This document shows positions 11,179 to 23,165 of a stretch of 64,000 bases of DNA, piece after piece (within the stretch, counting starts at the first letter, position 1; the number at the start of each line of letters is the position of its first letter). Origin of the DNA: Cornus controversa (taxonomy: Eukaryota > Streptophyta > Magnoliopsida > Cornales > Cornaceae); NCBI GenBank assembly GCA_026545225.1, contig CM048849.1, positions 56,377,836 to 56,441,835 on the forward strand, written 5' to 3'. Both the position numbers and the translations under genes were made by a program. Under the pieces are notes generated by a model. It was not told where the DNA came from and ran no database searches. It saw only the letters and a program-made list of their open reading frames with translations.

Positions 11179-13762
11179 AGTGCACTCACATAAATTCTTT
11201 GGCAGGACAGACATTTTCAGAGTTATGTGTACGGGGTATTATTAGATGAGCAATGCTATACACTTTGAACATGTATCTTGAATGTATATTTTATGAAAAT
11301 ATAAAAAAAATATACATATCATCTACTTAATATATATTACACTTTTCATAAATTTTAATATTTTATTAAATTAAATGAATTTCATTAAAGAAGGAATTAA
11401 GAACAATAATTAAATTGAGTTTAAAAAAAGTAATCAAATTGGGTTTATCTTTCTCTAATATATATATATATATATATTCTCTTTTGCACTCGCTCAACTT
11501 CTCTCTATCGTTATTAAGTCTTTTTTTTTTTTTTTAAATACTAAATCAAAATAAAATTATAAACAACTTTAAGTATATTATATGTTTATTTAATTATTTA
11601 CACATGTAGATAGTGGAGAAAATTATAATTTTTATTCAAGAAAAAGAGTTTAAAGCTTATGTTAAAGAAATTATGAAAAAAATAATTATAATTTCTTGTC
11701 TCAATTAATTGAAGATTTAATGAAAAAAAATCTTTCAAAGAAAGATACGGATATAAAATTTAATTTGAATTATACGTTATTAGAATTTGGATTCTATAAT
11801 GATAAGTTTTGCTATTTTTTCCTTTCCTGTATTCTCTTAAAATAATTATTTTTAAAATATAAAAAATTGTCAAATAATCAGCCACGTAATGTCAAATAAT
11901 TAATCACCTAATTTGATATACTAATTCATGAATTATATTCACGATGTTTAGCATTTTCCTTATTAAATAGTCTCGTATAAGAATTTCACTTTTAGAAACT
12001 TTTGATTTCTGGTCATAATAAAAAAATAATTTGAAATAGAAATTTTTTAATAACTAAGGAATTTTTGTGATAACTAATAATTTTTCAAAGTAGCAATGTC
12101 TTTAATCTAATTAACCCTTAACCTCTTTTAATTTTTATTTTATTTTAATATAAATTCAATAGGGATGTTATATTTGACATTTTTTTTAATTGTATTGTCC
12201 CAATAATCCTCATTTCTTTAATTTAGAGCGTTCGCATTAGCTTCTTTGAATTTTGACTCTCCAGAATTGCCACTTCAACTTTTCTCAAAACCACATCAGT
12301 GTTTTTAGCTCTTTAGATTTTGGCTCACATTGGCCTCTCCAGATTCTCACTAGCCAAAAAATAATAACATTTTATTTTTTTATTTTAAAAATATTTAATT
12401 AATATTTAATTTTTTTTTGCAACAACCATATTTTGAGGCTATATTTCAAATGACTAATATTCACGACAAAGATATAAGAGGATATATTTGATAGAAAATT
12501 TGTACAACCGCTCTGGTGATGAGGATCCATAATTTATATTGTATTTTTATACTTTTAGGATGTTATAAAGTTTTATGTAATAAAAGTTTAAATAATACAA
12601 TGCTTTCCAATAGTACTATTTGTTAAAAAAAAAAAAAAAAATTTGGATCATTATTGGCCAATATTGCTGTTGCGAAATGTTTGGGTTAGCCAAACAGTGC
12701 TATATTGTCCAACCTAAACAAGCCACTTAATTTAATTTAATTTTTTTATTTAAAAAATAGTTTTTTGGCCGCAATTTTAAGGACTGTTTGGCTCTGCCAA
12801 ACAGACCCTAACAACTATATTGGCAGAGAATTATCTTCAATTTTTTATTTATTATTTTTTTAAAAAAAAAAACTAGTCAAAAAATTGCTTTAAAACAGTT
12901 GTGGTCATTTTTCGAGAGCCAAACAGCCCATTAGCCAAAAGTTAAATGCCATTTGACCACTGGCGTATGGCTTTCACGCGCCTGATTAAAAAAAAAGAAG
13001 CAAATAGTGCAATGCGCGCTCATAAAAAATAAAAATAAAAGAGGTCGAGTCCACATGCGGTCCCGTATTGGGATTTTTCCGATCAAGGAAAGGCTGGGGG
13101 AATTCTCCTAGCCCGAACGTGAGCACCAAATGAGGCCCACCATTTATACGAGTCCAATGTGAGGCTGAGCTTGTGGAAATGCTATAAATCGAGCGCCCAA
13201 TTTTGATTCTCTTAGTCATCCATTATTTCATTTTTTTTTATTTATTATATTTGTATTTTATATTTAAATTAATAAATGAGTTACATCACCCATTTAATTT
13301 AAACGAGTTAAGTAAATTGCTAAACCTGTGGTATTGTATTGTGAATTACACGTTCTCTTTATTAAACAAGTTGTGTGGATAGTTTGACCACATATTGAAA
13401 TAGGTCCAATCCAACCCATGAGAAGGTTTTAATCCTATCCAATTTGCTAAATGAACAATAGTAATTAGTCTATTTTATACTATCAGCAGCAGCAATTTTT
13501 TATGGTTGATGTGAGATAATCCAATTCAATCGTTAGGATAAATGATATTGGAAATAGATTAATTCAATATTTTAACGAATATCATGGTTTATGTTAGAAT
13601 CTTATTCAAATATTTTATTTATTTGATATCTGACATAAATGATGAAGTACATAATGAAAATATATACAATCCAATTATTGTAGGTTGATTATAACTATTT
13701 TCCATGCATACTCAGGTTGATCCTGACTAATATCTTTCATTCTAACATCATTTGCAAGCATA

Positions 13763-13799
<37 letters not shown>

Positions 13800-14938
13800 T
13801 TACCTTTTACCTCTAATTCATGAAGCGAAAAGTTAGAATCAAGCCCGTCCTCATCAATTGCAAAAGCAACGAAGGAAGGATTTCACATAGATACAGTTGA
13901 AAATAAATTAAAATTTGAAAAATATAACTAATAGAGAAACAATCACACAAGATACACAAATTTATATGATTCGACAAAAAACTTTGCTTACATACATTCA
14001 TGGAAAACTATCAGCAGTGATATGTTTACAATGGAGAACTATTTGAAAAACTTCCTAAGAAATGACTGATTTTCTCTACTACAAATATCAAATTCTAGAT
14101 GTCTTAATATATAGAGTACATAATATTATGAAATTGGATTCAAACCTAGTTCTTTATTCAATCTTTTAATAAGAGTCCCACAAGCAGAGACAAAGATCCA
14201 AGTGAACCGAAAATTCACATAACAATATTCACACCGCAACATAAATCGGGGCATGTGATTAAGGCTCCACAACCTCAATATATTACTATTAAGAGTGAGA
14301 GTTGTTCATAAATAGTGTTGAATTTTAACATTTGAATTTAAATACTAGTGCACATTAAGTGATTGGTGGAGCGGTATTGTAGTGGATCAATGTCATGAGA
14401 CGAGGTCAAATGAGTCCACTGAAAATTTTCATTTCACTTGTCATGACAAAAATTTCATAAAAATATATAGATGGTCATTATCTTACTGTAAAAGCTTTTA
14501 AGAAAGAATTCATGAACTTTAATGATGCTAATCATTGAAAAAATGAAAATTTATTCTATCCTTTTCTTTCCATTGTTGAGATTTCACTTTCTTATAGTTA
14601 TTGATTGTCTAAAGAAAATTCGATTTTAGGATAAAATATTGTGTTTCCAATAGTATATATGTCAAGGGACACAAAAGATAATGTAATGACTTTTTAAAAT
14701 TCCTTCACAAATCCCTTTTGTAACAAAGTTGTGGTGGAGAAAGTATTTGTGTTAATGGACCCAATTTTCCATCAATTCAACTCCAACATCCATCATTATT
14801 CATACAGTGACATAGTTTATATCATTATATTATTTTATTTTATTTCATTGAAGTACAGCTCTCCTACCCTAACACTCTTTAATATAGTATGGGACTCTAC
14901 CATGACATTGTTATGCATTAATGTTTATAAGTCTTCTA
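11179..14938. other. Gene-free AT-rich DNA
   Basis: No coding region or RNA gene is recognised. (AT)n tracts lie at about 11457-11478 and 13766-13796. The stretch 12225-12960 has repeated GTTTGGCT/AGCCAAAC inverted motifs, suggesting one or more decayed MITEs, but no terminal repeats with a target duplication could be fixed. Short open frames here are chance. Confidence 0.5.
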
Positions 14939-15332
14939 GGGATCAAATTAGGTATAATCTCAATCTGATTTATGATCTACAGATTAATGAATATGCATTT
15001 CAATCCGATTATCAGTGAAATAAAAGATTGAATCTGATCCGATTAACGGATTGGACTTAATCTAAACAATCCAATTTAATTATTTTCTTATTATGGCCCA
15101 ATAACAATTTTTTTAGCTTAAAAGATATAAGATACTATAATAATATTATTAAAAGTTATAAGTATTATTTTATATATGCATAAAATAAATATTATAAATT
15201 ATAATAGATTGTCATGAATCTGATTCACGGATCGAATTGAATTTTTTAAATTCGCAACCGATTTATTAGTCACTTAATTCGATCTAATGAGCACGAATCA
15301 GATCGAATTCACGGATTTATTGTGCACCCCTA
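14939..15332. mobile_element. Possible decayed hAT-type MITE
   Basis: The right end GTGCACCCCTA (15322-15332) is the typical hAT terminus seen elsewhere in this window, and the subterminal part repeats ATTCACGGAT/AATCCGAT motifs. The left end, TAGGGATC near 14939, is only a partial match and no 8-bp duplication could be seen, so the left boundary is uncertain. Confidence 0.35.
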
Positions 15333-16315
15333 GTTGATACAAAAATATCACACCATCAAATTCACGGATCAGATTGAATTCATACACATACACCCATATA
15401 TATATATATATATATAGAAATGATCTCTTGAACACTAGGAAGCACAAGCACCTAATTAAGAATCTGTAAATGGTGGCAACATCATAAGATAATTATATAT
15501 TGAACATAAAAATCAACATTACAGTGCATCATATGGTGCTATTTCTGTCTGGCTACTAGTGGGTGTGAAAATTTTGCCTAGTCCATCTATTTATAGGTAA
15601 TTCATACTATTTTTGGCCAAGCATATAAATAACTGATCACTAAATTTGTTAACAAAGTCAATGATTTTCCATATTTTTAAGCAAGGTCCTCATTTTGATC
15701 ACTAATATTTCTTTTTTTTTAGTTCGCTTCAGCTTTTGCAAACACATTCTCCATCGTAATCAAATTAACAATTTTCATTTTTTCAGTCCACTTCAGCTTT
15801 TGGCAAACATGTATATGAAATTTGGAATGTCTTTTAGACAAGAAATACCACTTCTCCATTTCTTGACTATGAATAGTTCAGCCCCCCTGCTTTCAAGGAG
15901 AGTACAGAGTACTTGCACTGGATCTGAGCTCATAATCCAAGGTGAAAACCTCTCCAGACCACTTGCTTAGAATTCAAAACAAAATTACATTCTTTTTCCT
16001 CTGCTTCTGCTTCACCACCGGCGGACGTCCACGCATTTCAGAAGGAGGAATATACTTATATATATATATATATATGAAAAGTGTTTTGCAAACATATTTT
16101 CCATCTAATAATAATCATAAAAATTTATTTGCTGCAGATATTCAACAAAAGCAAGCAAATAGTTTGTTCAACTCTTCTGAATAGTTATTAAATGACTAGG
16201 AATTAGATTCCCATCAGCCAAAAAGAAACAGGGTTTCAAACATACATATAATTATTGGGCTTCTTTATGTCGGCCAATTTATTCTATTTAATATGGCTAT
16301 TTATGTGATTTATTG
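15333..16315. other. Gene-free DNA
   Basis: Contains an (AT)n run near 15400-15416 and another near 16055-16075. No recognisable gene. Short open frames of 80-91 codons are AT-rich and resemble no family. Confidence 0.45.
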
Positions 16316-16911
16316 TAGGGCTGTAACTCAAGCGGGTTGGCTGGTTAGAAGTACAACTCGTGCTCAACTTTATATATAAAATGTTAAACTCTAACTTAAT
16401 CCTAACTACTCAACCTTAGCCCAACTCATCCTTAAAATTCTAAACTTGGATTGAGATTTCGGATTAATTCGGGTTATTTATATCACCAATCTCCATATTA
16501 AAAATTTAAAGTGATCTTTAATAAGTTTTATATTAGATTACTCATAATCACATACAGAATTAAGAACTTAATGCAAATTTCTAAAAAATTACAAACAAAT
16601 TTTTAGGAAATTAATTATCTTAAGTGTTAACATACAATAAATTAAGATTTAAATAAAGGGAGCTGAAAAGAAAAAAAGTTATCATAATTTGAATATTATA
16701 TATAATATATTTAAAATAAAAAAATATGTATAAAAATAATATTACAATTCGAGTTCGGGTTGGGCTTGGATTGTTGGCACCTCAACACAACCCTAGTTAA
16801 GTTCGGGTTGAGGTTTTTCAACCCAAATTATAAAAAAAGTTGCCCAAATTTGTAAAAAATTGGACTAGACTCGGGTTAAGTTCGAGTTGACCAACCCAAA
16901 TTGCACCCCTA
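16316..16911. mobile_element. hAT-type MITE
   Basis: The ends TAGGGCTGTAACTCAAGCGGGTTGG and the complement of TAGGGGTGCAATTTGGGTTGG form imperfect terminal inverted repeats, with repeated GGGTT/AACCC motifs inside. The left flank ATTTATTG recurs on the right after a 4-base offset, consistent with an 8-bp duplication plus filler. 596 bp, non-coding. Confidence 0.65.
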
Positions 16912-17695
16912 ATTAATTTATTGGGCCTATTCAATTTGTCCTCTGCAAGCGGCTTTGCCTATATATGCAGAGTTCTTCAACAGATTTTTGAGTTTTATTT
17001 TGTGTGTTTCATAATTTTTTTTCTCATCTCTTTTATTCTTCTACTAGGTTTACATATTTGCATGTTTTATAGACAACTAGATGAAGACTTGGTACATAGT
17101 TTCTCCGTAGTTGTGCTCATGAGGACATTTGGATCAAGAACTTGGTGGTGTATCTTGAAGTCTTTGTGGTCTGTCAGTGCTACAAAAACTTTAGGACAAT
17201 GTGCTTGCACGTGTCTCTTCGTATCAAGTAGGATTGTTTATTATTTATTCATTGTATTCATTTATATTATTAATAAAGTTGTTATATTGGATGTAATTTT
17301 CTGTTCTATTTATTCAAAGTTGTAAAAGTGTAAATTATGAAATAGTGTAAATATCCGTAACAATACTAACTGCATTGCTAATCTTCTCTGCCTAATCCGG
17401 GTTAACATGGGCTTCTCAATTGGATCTTTGAAGGGAATATGGGCCATCCTGTACAAGGCTTGTTATTTTGAGATGGACTTGTACATTTTATATATGGGCT
17501 TATACTATATTACCTTAATGACGTCATAGATGGGCTTGGACTAATATTGCATTGTTTTTTGTTCTGATAGACGAGTTTGTTCACGAATCAAAACAATTAA
17601 CACTAACATTGTTCGGGCTTGGCTGCATCATTTCTTTATTTTGTTAGAAAATGGTAATTAACAAACAACAATCAAGGCATGAGTCAATTCTTGAA

Positions 17696-17726
<31 letters not shown>

Positions 17727-18609
17727 ATAAAAAAAAATCTTGATATTTCTTGTGGACGCGCTTTGTCAGGAATTAAGAAATCTAATACAGAATAGAGAGA
17801 ATGATAGCCAGGTTTAAAGGTGATAAAATTGGACATAACTCAACAACACCACTTAAATCTAATAAATCTAATATAGAATTAGTGAGTTTGTATTGATGTT
17901 AATCTTGTTTTTTTTTTTATAATCGTGTCAATTTGAGTAACTCATTTAATTAATTTTCTCGTGTTCAGGTTCCGTTACTCAACCAAATTAACATGATTTG
18001 ATCTGTTTAGTTAGTTGTATTATAATCGTGTCTCGCCAAATCAAATCACTCTGTGACTTGTTTTAACTTGTATAATAGTATGTAATATATTTAAACTAGT
18101 GTGATACTATAGTAAAACCTTTGGTAAATTAGTTGTGTGATTTATGGAAATAAAATAAAGAATTTAGTCATTATATAATTTTTAATTCACTGTTTTCTTC
18201 TCTATTTAAATTTGTATTTTATATAAGAAAAATATTAAATATGTTGTTAAGCAGGTTGTGTTGTATTGCATGTTACGTATTTAATAAATGAATCATGTCA
18301 AGTATTTAATCCATTTAAATTGAATTGTGTATAAATTAACTTATTTAAAATAATATCTTTGTTTTCACAAGATACAAATACAACACATTAACACGAATCC
18401 TCACTCCAACAAGATTCAAACATTCAAATGTATTTTGATTGTTATATTTGATCCGCTCTTTATTTCATGTAGCATTCTTTTATGAAAGAGATATAATATA
18501 ATCTTCATGTTAATGATAGAGAGCTCATGTTAATTATCATGAGATGGATCTCGTAATATCATTGCTGATGTACAAAAGCAGACCTATACACTTCCACGTG
18601 GAAAAGATT
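16912..18609. other. Gene-free DNA
   Basis: One 134-codon open frame (16921-17325, plus) is hydrophobic and matches nothing I know. A TTTTC repeat lies near 17700-17730. From 17930 to 18420 there are repeated short inverted phrases around AACTCATTTAA/TTAAATGAGTT-like words that may be a decayed MITE. Nothing is firmly identified. Confidence 0.4.
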
Positions 18610-18612
18610 TTA

Positions 18613-19431
18613 GGGTGTATTCACTAACAGAAACGTTTTTTGTTTTTATACTCGAAAAAAATAGAAATATATTTTTGTTTTTTATGAGTGAAAACAGAAA
18701 TAACGTTCATTAAACTTGTTGTTCCACATCTTTTAGAACAAAAAATAAAAACAGTGTTTAGTAACACATTTGTTACACATTTTTTCCTTTTTCATATTTA
18801 AACTTGTAGTTATTAAACAATACAGAAGGGTTTTTCAGCAGAACTAGTCTTTTATAAGTATGATATCATATATATGTGAAAATTAAATTAAATTAAAATT
18901 GATATCATGTATATGTAAAAATTAAATTAAAAAAATTATACAAGTTAAATGATAATAATATGCATAACATGTATATCATAAAGAGTTATTATTTATAAGT
19001 GAATTTTTTTTATAAAAGAAGATGAAATTAAGAGCATTTTTAAAGTGTTTTTTTATTTTAATATAGATAATTTATGCACATTATATATTATTATATTAAT
19101 TTATTATATATTATTTAGCTAAGTAGACAATAAAAAGGTTATAATGTGTAAATAAGAAAACAATTGTACAAAAAATCATGGATAGTGAAAGTTATGTTTT
19201 ATATTATATATTACTAACTAAGTAGGTCCCGCTACAGTAGAGAGAATATTTTTCTGCTACAGTGAAGAAACATCTTTTTTTTTTGTTTCCTCCTCCCTTC
19301 ACAAAAATGAGAAACATTTTTCATTACAGAGAACAAAAATATTTTAATAAATATATTTTTTGTTTTTGTTTTTGCCTTTTTAGGAGATAGAAACAGAAAA
19401 ACAAAAAATATTTCTGTTAGTGAACGCACCC
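18613..19431. mobile_element. PIF/Harbinger-like (Tourist-type) MITE, copy 2
   Basis: An 819-bp element with terminal inverted repeats GGGTGTATTCACTAACAGAAA and the complement of GGGTGCGTTCACTAACAGAAA. It is flanked by the 3-bp duplication TTA (18610-18612, 19432-19434), the PIF/Harbinger signature. A neighbouring duplicate of the target (19510-19560, GACCTATACAC...GAATTTTAATTTCC) shows the uninterrupted site with a single TTA, confirming the boundaries. Related to 2063-2951. No transposase. Confidence 0.85.
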
Positions 19432-19556
19432 TTAATTTCCACCTTCCTCGTTTAGTAAAGAAGCAAAAGCAACCATGTCTCATGAGGTTAATAATGACAA
19501 CAGATTTAGACCTATACACTTTCACGCGAAAAGAATTTTAATTTCCATCTTCCTCC

Positions 19557-19765
19557 TTTAGTAATGAAGCAATAGCATGCATGTCTCACGAGGTTAATAA
19601 TGACAAGAAATTTAGATGACAAATGGGGTCCACCCCATTGACTCAATTTTTTTTTTCTCTCTTTCTTTGTTTTACATTTATGGGGTGGACCCCATTTGTC
19701 ATCTAAATCTCTTGTCATTATTAACCTCGTGAGACATGCATGCTATTGCTTCGTTACTCCTAAAT
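19557..19765. repeat. Inverted repeat (foldback) of ~85-bp arms
   Basis: The left arm (about 19557-19645), with GCAATAGCATGCATGTCTC and GATGACAAATGGGGTCC, is the reverse complement of about 19677-19765, with GGACCCCATTTGTCATC and GAGACATGCATGCTATTGC. The spacer is a T-rich tract. Further direct copies of the right arm follow at 19850, 20025 and 20830. The arms resemble nothing coding. Confidence 0.75.
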
Positions 19766-20165
19766 AGGGGTGGCAATTCGTGTTGTATTCGTGTCGTGTC
19801 GATGGAAATTAATCGCGGACTCAATTTTTTCTTTCTTTCTTTGTTTTACATTTATGGGGTGGACCCCATTTGTCATCTAAATCTCTTATCATTATTAACC
19901 TCGTGAGACATGCATGCTATTGCTTCGTTACTCCTAAATAGGGGTGGCAATTCGTGTTGTATTCGTGTCGTGTCGATGGAAATTAACCGTGGACTCAATT
20001 TTTTCTTTCTTTGTTTGTTTTACATTTATGGGGTGGACCCCATTTGTCATCTAAATCTCTTGTCATTATTAACCTTGTGAGACACGAATGCTATTGCTTT
20101 GTTACTCCTAAATAGGGGTGGCAATTCGTGTTGTATTCGTGTTGTATCGATGGAAATTAATCGTG
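19640..20165. repeat. Three tandem units (~174-178 bp) that include the left end of a hAT MITE
   Basis: Units begin at the GACTCAATTTTTT word at 19640, 19818 and 19992. Each ends in TAGGGGTGGCAATTCGTG plus ~50 bp, the left end of the MITE at 20113. Only the third unit runs on into the whole MITE. The array therefore arose after MITE insertion, by tandem duplication that re-copied only the MITE's first ~55 bp. Units differ by a few substitutions. Confidence 0.85.
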
Positions 20166-20757
20166 TCAGAGACCCTTAACACTAATCCAACCCGTTTATT
20201 AAACGTGTTATTCGTGTCAACCCGTGTAACTAGTTTAATAAACATATTTTATAATGACACGACTTGTTTAATAACCTTTTTAATCCGTTTAACTTATATC
20301 ATATGAATTTCTCCACTTTTTAAAATCTCTCTGAAGATCATATAAAAAATAGAGTACATATCAATACATAAATCCTAAAATTAAACTATATTATAAATTT
20401 TGTATCTATATATAAACTCAAAAATATACTAAGGTGATTCAACAACTGAAAAAATACCATATTTATGGCTACATCAGTCATGTAAACAAACAAATAGATT
20501 ACAAACAATTGCAATATATATAACTATGTATATATAAATTTGTATAAAACCATAATATATGAATAACTCATGTCATAATCGTGTTGTAATCGTGTCGTAA
20601 TCGTGTCACGGGTTAGACAGGTTAAACCCAAATCAAATTAAATTTTTGCATGTCGTGTTTGTGTCGACCCATTTATTAAACGTGTCGGTTTACGTCAAAC
20701 CCAAACCCGCTTAATTCATGTCGTGTTGTCGTGTCGTGTCCAATTTTGTCACCCCTA
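20113..20757. mobile_element. hAT-type MITE with GTGTCG-rich ends
   Basis: The ends TAGGGGTGGCAA and TTGTCACCCCTA form a near-perfect terminal inverted repeat. The flanks are CTCCTAAA (20105-20112) and CTCTAAA (20758-20764), an 8-bp duplication that has lost one base on the right. A sister copy of the target near 20915, GTTACTCCTAAAGGAGG, is uninterrupted and confirms the site. 645 bp, no ORF of note. Subterminal CGTGTCGTGTCG and AACCCGTTTATTAAACGTGT repeats are present. Confidence 0.85.
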
Positions 20758-20938
20758 CTCTAAAGGAAGAAGATGAAAATTAAAATCATATAAGTGGAGA
20801 AGATTCAATTTTTTATTTCTTTCTTTTACATTTATGGGGTGGACCCCATTTGTCATCTAAATCTCTTGTCATTATTAACCTTGTGAGACATGCATGCTAT
20901 TGCTTCGTTACTCCTAAAGGAGGAAGATAGAAATTAAA

Positions 20939-20970
<32 letters not shown>

Positions 20971-20972
<2 letters not shown>

Positions 20973-22069
20973 GAGTGCTTAAGCAACTGCCCTTGCACAG
21001 TCGCATGATTGGTGAAAATTAATCACAAAAATGGAATGTTTTTCATTAATAAATGTTCTACTTTTTCATTAGTCAATATATCCTTCTAGTTCTAAAGTAT
21101 TTACATTGGTGCCATCAACAAACAAATAAAACTATTTATAAAAGAAAAATATGATAAGTATATAAAAGAAAAATACGTTCTTTAATTCAATTAACCATAA
21201 TTACAAAATTTTAAAAATTATATAAGAAATGATTATAATAATGAGATGTGAAACTTTTGTTGAACTTTTGTGTCTTTTGGGTGTTGTTGATTATTAATAA
21301 GCAATGGTTGTGTCCTTTGTAAGAGAAGGAAACATTTAGAAATATATTAATAACCATATTTAATTTAGAAGGTATTGACTCATATAACAAATAATATAAA
21401 TATAGGAAAAAATATATAAATATTATAATAATGTGAAATATTTGAGCATTGTTGTAAAAAAAAAAACTTTTAAGAAAAAGAATTAAAAAACGTTTAAGAA
21501 TACAATTATTAATGATCAACGTTTCTGTCCTATGACAAGAAAAGAAAATGTTTAGGAATATATTAATAATCATATTCAATTTAGAAAGTATTAACTCATA
21601 CCAAAAATAATATAAATATAAAAATTAAAAAATGTATAGAAAAAATAAAAAGCCTCACACTTTTAGCAGATAATAATAATAATAATAGATAGATAGATAG
21701 ATATAGATATAGATAGATATAAGAGTCACATGTATATATTTATTACTTTAAAAATATGTTCTTTAATTCAATTAACCATAATTACAAAATTTTAAAATTA
21801 TATAAGAAATGATTTTAATAAGTACATAGATTATTAAAAATATTTAAAAGCAGGACAATATAAAAAAATATTAATAAAAATATTTTAATACTTTATATAA
21901 ATAGTTTTATTTGTTTATTGATGATACCAATGTAAATACTTGAGAATTAGAAGGTATATTGATTGATGAAAAAGTATAACATTTATTACAAGAAATTATT
22001 TAATTTTTGTAATCAATTTTCACCAATTAGTGGAGCGATTATGCAAGGACAGTGACTTCGCTAACACTC

Positions 22070-22071
<2 letters not shown>
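20971..22071. mobile_element. 1.1-kb terminal-inverted-repeat DNA transposon, non-autonomous
   Basis: The left end AGGAGTGCTTAAGC...CCTTGCACAGTCGC...TTGGTGAAAATTAATCAC pairs with the right end ...TCAATTTTCACCAATTA...GCGATTATGCAAGG...CTAACACTCCT. The similarity continues inward (21060-21140 with 21890-21975). The interior has ~230-bp imperfect direct repeats sharing TTAATTCAATTAACCATAATTAC (21181, 21765) and AATATATTAATAA (21330, 21555). The flanks are (AT)n on the left and (CT)n(AT)n on the right, so the target duplication, and hence the superfamily, cannot be read. Confidence 0.6.
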
Positions 22072-22099
<28 letters not shown>

Positions 22100-22104
<5 letters not shown>

Positions 22105-23165
22105 AAAGTGAGAAAGTGTAATGACATGTGTAAAGAATTAAAAGCTGACTCCAAGTGGACTTGCGTTTCATCCCAAGAATGACCTTCATTCATTACGACC
22201 CAAATTCAAATGACCACTTGCGTTTTGTTACTAACTAATAGTTAAGAGGGTAAAAAATAGACTCATGGATTTTATATAAATTATAATGATTGTTTGAATC
22301 CATTCGAGTATTTGTTTGTGTTTTGTCACAGTACTTGAATACTTCACAGGTACTTTCTAGGAAAAATTGAATATTAATTTATCGGATTCAATATTCATTC
22401 ATATCATATAATTATTCCAATGAAGGCAGGTGGGCTTCTTCTTTCTTGGAAGCTGCATGCTATTGCCAGATAAAAATGTTTTGTGTGTGTACCTTCTTCA
22501 AAGTCGTGACATTCAAAGATTCTTCTCATGGACATTCAAAGATTAATAAAGATGTATTAGTGAGTTTATGACTTTTTTTTGTAATTTTTTTTAAAAGAAA
22601 AAAAATAAATGAATTGCAATAGTTAAAAAGATGAGTGCCAATATCTCTTCTGGAATGTCAAAATTAGTTGATATTAATAATTGATTGAATCTCACTTGTA
22701 TTATTTAAGAAATGAAAATGATTGAATTGAAGTTGAGAAATAACCATTCAGCGTATCATTTTACTCTTGATTATTATGAGAAGTCGAATGAAAAAGGTAC
22801 TTGGGTGAAAGTCTTACCTTATAAGAGAAAAATAAGACCCAGAGTCAATGTGTGTGAAATGAATTGTTTCCACCTGACTTATTTTATTTTTTGAAATAAC
22901 CCAGTTATTTCCTTCTTCTTTACCAAAAGAGATTACCCAGGTTTTGAAATTGAATAAGTAGATGATGAGAGAGTTCATTTGCAATCACAGTGAGAGTCTT
23001 TTTTCCTTTGGATATATTTCTTCCTCCTCTCAGGGTTTTAATATATATAGAGTACTGTTGAGGTAGAACAAGAAGGGCGGCTTGGGCTTGCTAGCTCATT
23101 AACTTGTCTTCTTCAAGTAAAAAATACATCTGCATATATAATAGAGTATTACGTACGTAGTAGGC
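22100..23165 (+). promoter_or_regulatory. 5' flank of WAKL A with conserved leader block
   Basis: No gene is seen here. A TATA-like TTAATATATATAG lies near 23038. The segment GTTGAGGTAGAACA...GGGCTTGCTAGCTCATTAA (about 23058-23105) is conserved just upstream of the start codons of WAKL B, C and D, and is probably shared 5' UTR and proximal promoter. Confidence 0.5.

Noticed and set aside
16921-17325. 134-codon open frame in intergenic DNA
   Set aside because: Hydrophobic AT-rich translation with no recognisable family and no promoter or homologue support.
22712-22894. 60-codon frame upstream of WAKL A
   Set aside because: No family match, not conserved upstream of the other WAKL copies, and likely chance.
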